From an uncultured Clostridia bacterium (lineage in GTDB: Bacteria; Bacillota; Clostridia; TANB77; CAG-508), in assembly GCA_948745425.1 (NCBI GenBank), contig CAPZDM010000088.1, positions 1 through 5,640 of the forward strand: 5,640 bases of DNA, given 5' to 3'. Below the pieces are notes generated by a model. It did not search any database, was not told the DNA's origin, and saw only the letters and a list, made by a program, of their open reading frames with translations. Shown here in pieces: positions 5,632 to 5,640 of the stretch; the first letter of the stretch is position 1, and each line of letters begins with the position of its first letter. A program made the translations under genes and the position numbers.

Positions 5632-5640
5632 GTTTTGGAA

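Larger units (their letters stand above)
3664..5640. mobile_element. Probable end of an integrated element carrying a serine recombinase
   Basis: The inferred element covers the inverted-repeat cluster behind the tRNA terminator, the convergent large serine recombinase and its promoter region. The case rests on the recombinase itself, on a local jump in G+C around 3681-3735, and on a tRNA-adjacent position downstream of an otherwise ordinary housekeeping operon. Genes of the TndX/TnpX group normally sit at one end of conjugative or mobilisable elements, so cargo probably continues past 5640. The left boundary is a guess placed just after the tRNA terminator. No att repeat pair can be shown because the other end is not in the window. 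Confidence 0.5.

Overview
This AT-rich window (roughly 30% G+C by eye, with AGA arginine codons dominant and A/T-ending codons throughout) reads as chromosomal DNA of a low-GC Firmicute, most likely a member of the Clostridia. The pointers are the dnaG-rpoD gene order of the macromolecular-synthesis operon, purine-rich Shine-Dalgarno sites, a Bacillus/Clostridium-like elongator tRNA-Met with an encoded CCA end, and a recombinase of the clostridial TndX/TnpX type. The exact taxon cannot be fixed from the sequence.

Positions 1-3461 (+ strand) are a housekeeping block. A short leader carries a candidate sigma-H promoter overlapping a TATAAT box. It is followed by DNA primase (dnaG, 99-1877), the primary sigma factor (rpoD/sigA, 1899-3029, only 21 bases after dnaG), and a small, extremely charged protein of unknown function (3093-3461). 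No terminator separates these genes, so they are probably co-transcribed. Primase starts lagging-strand and origin replication, and RpoD directs bulk transcription.

Positions 3475-3662 are an independent tRNA unit: a near-consensus sigma-A promoter, elongator tRNA-Met(CAT), and a hairpin terminator that is symmetric enough to work from both sides. The tRNA has an A.C mismatch in its T stem.

From about 3664 the character changes. A convergent, minus-strand large serine recombinase (3790-5457) is preceded by its own promoter region and followed by a dense series of perfect inverted repeats (3697-3797), two of them in a locally GC-rich patch. This looks like one end of an integrated mobile element placed just behind the tRNA-Met unit. 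The remaining cargo and the second end would lie beyond position 5640, or the recombinase may be a remnant or solitary insertion. Nothing in the window resembles CRISPR, a toxin-antitoxin pair or another defence system. The parts least explained are the inverted-repeat cluster, the small charged protein after rpoD, and a repeated TTGAAAT motif around the recombinase promoter.
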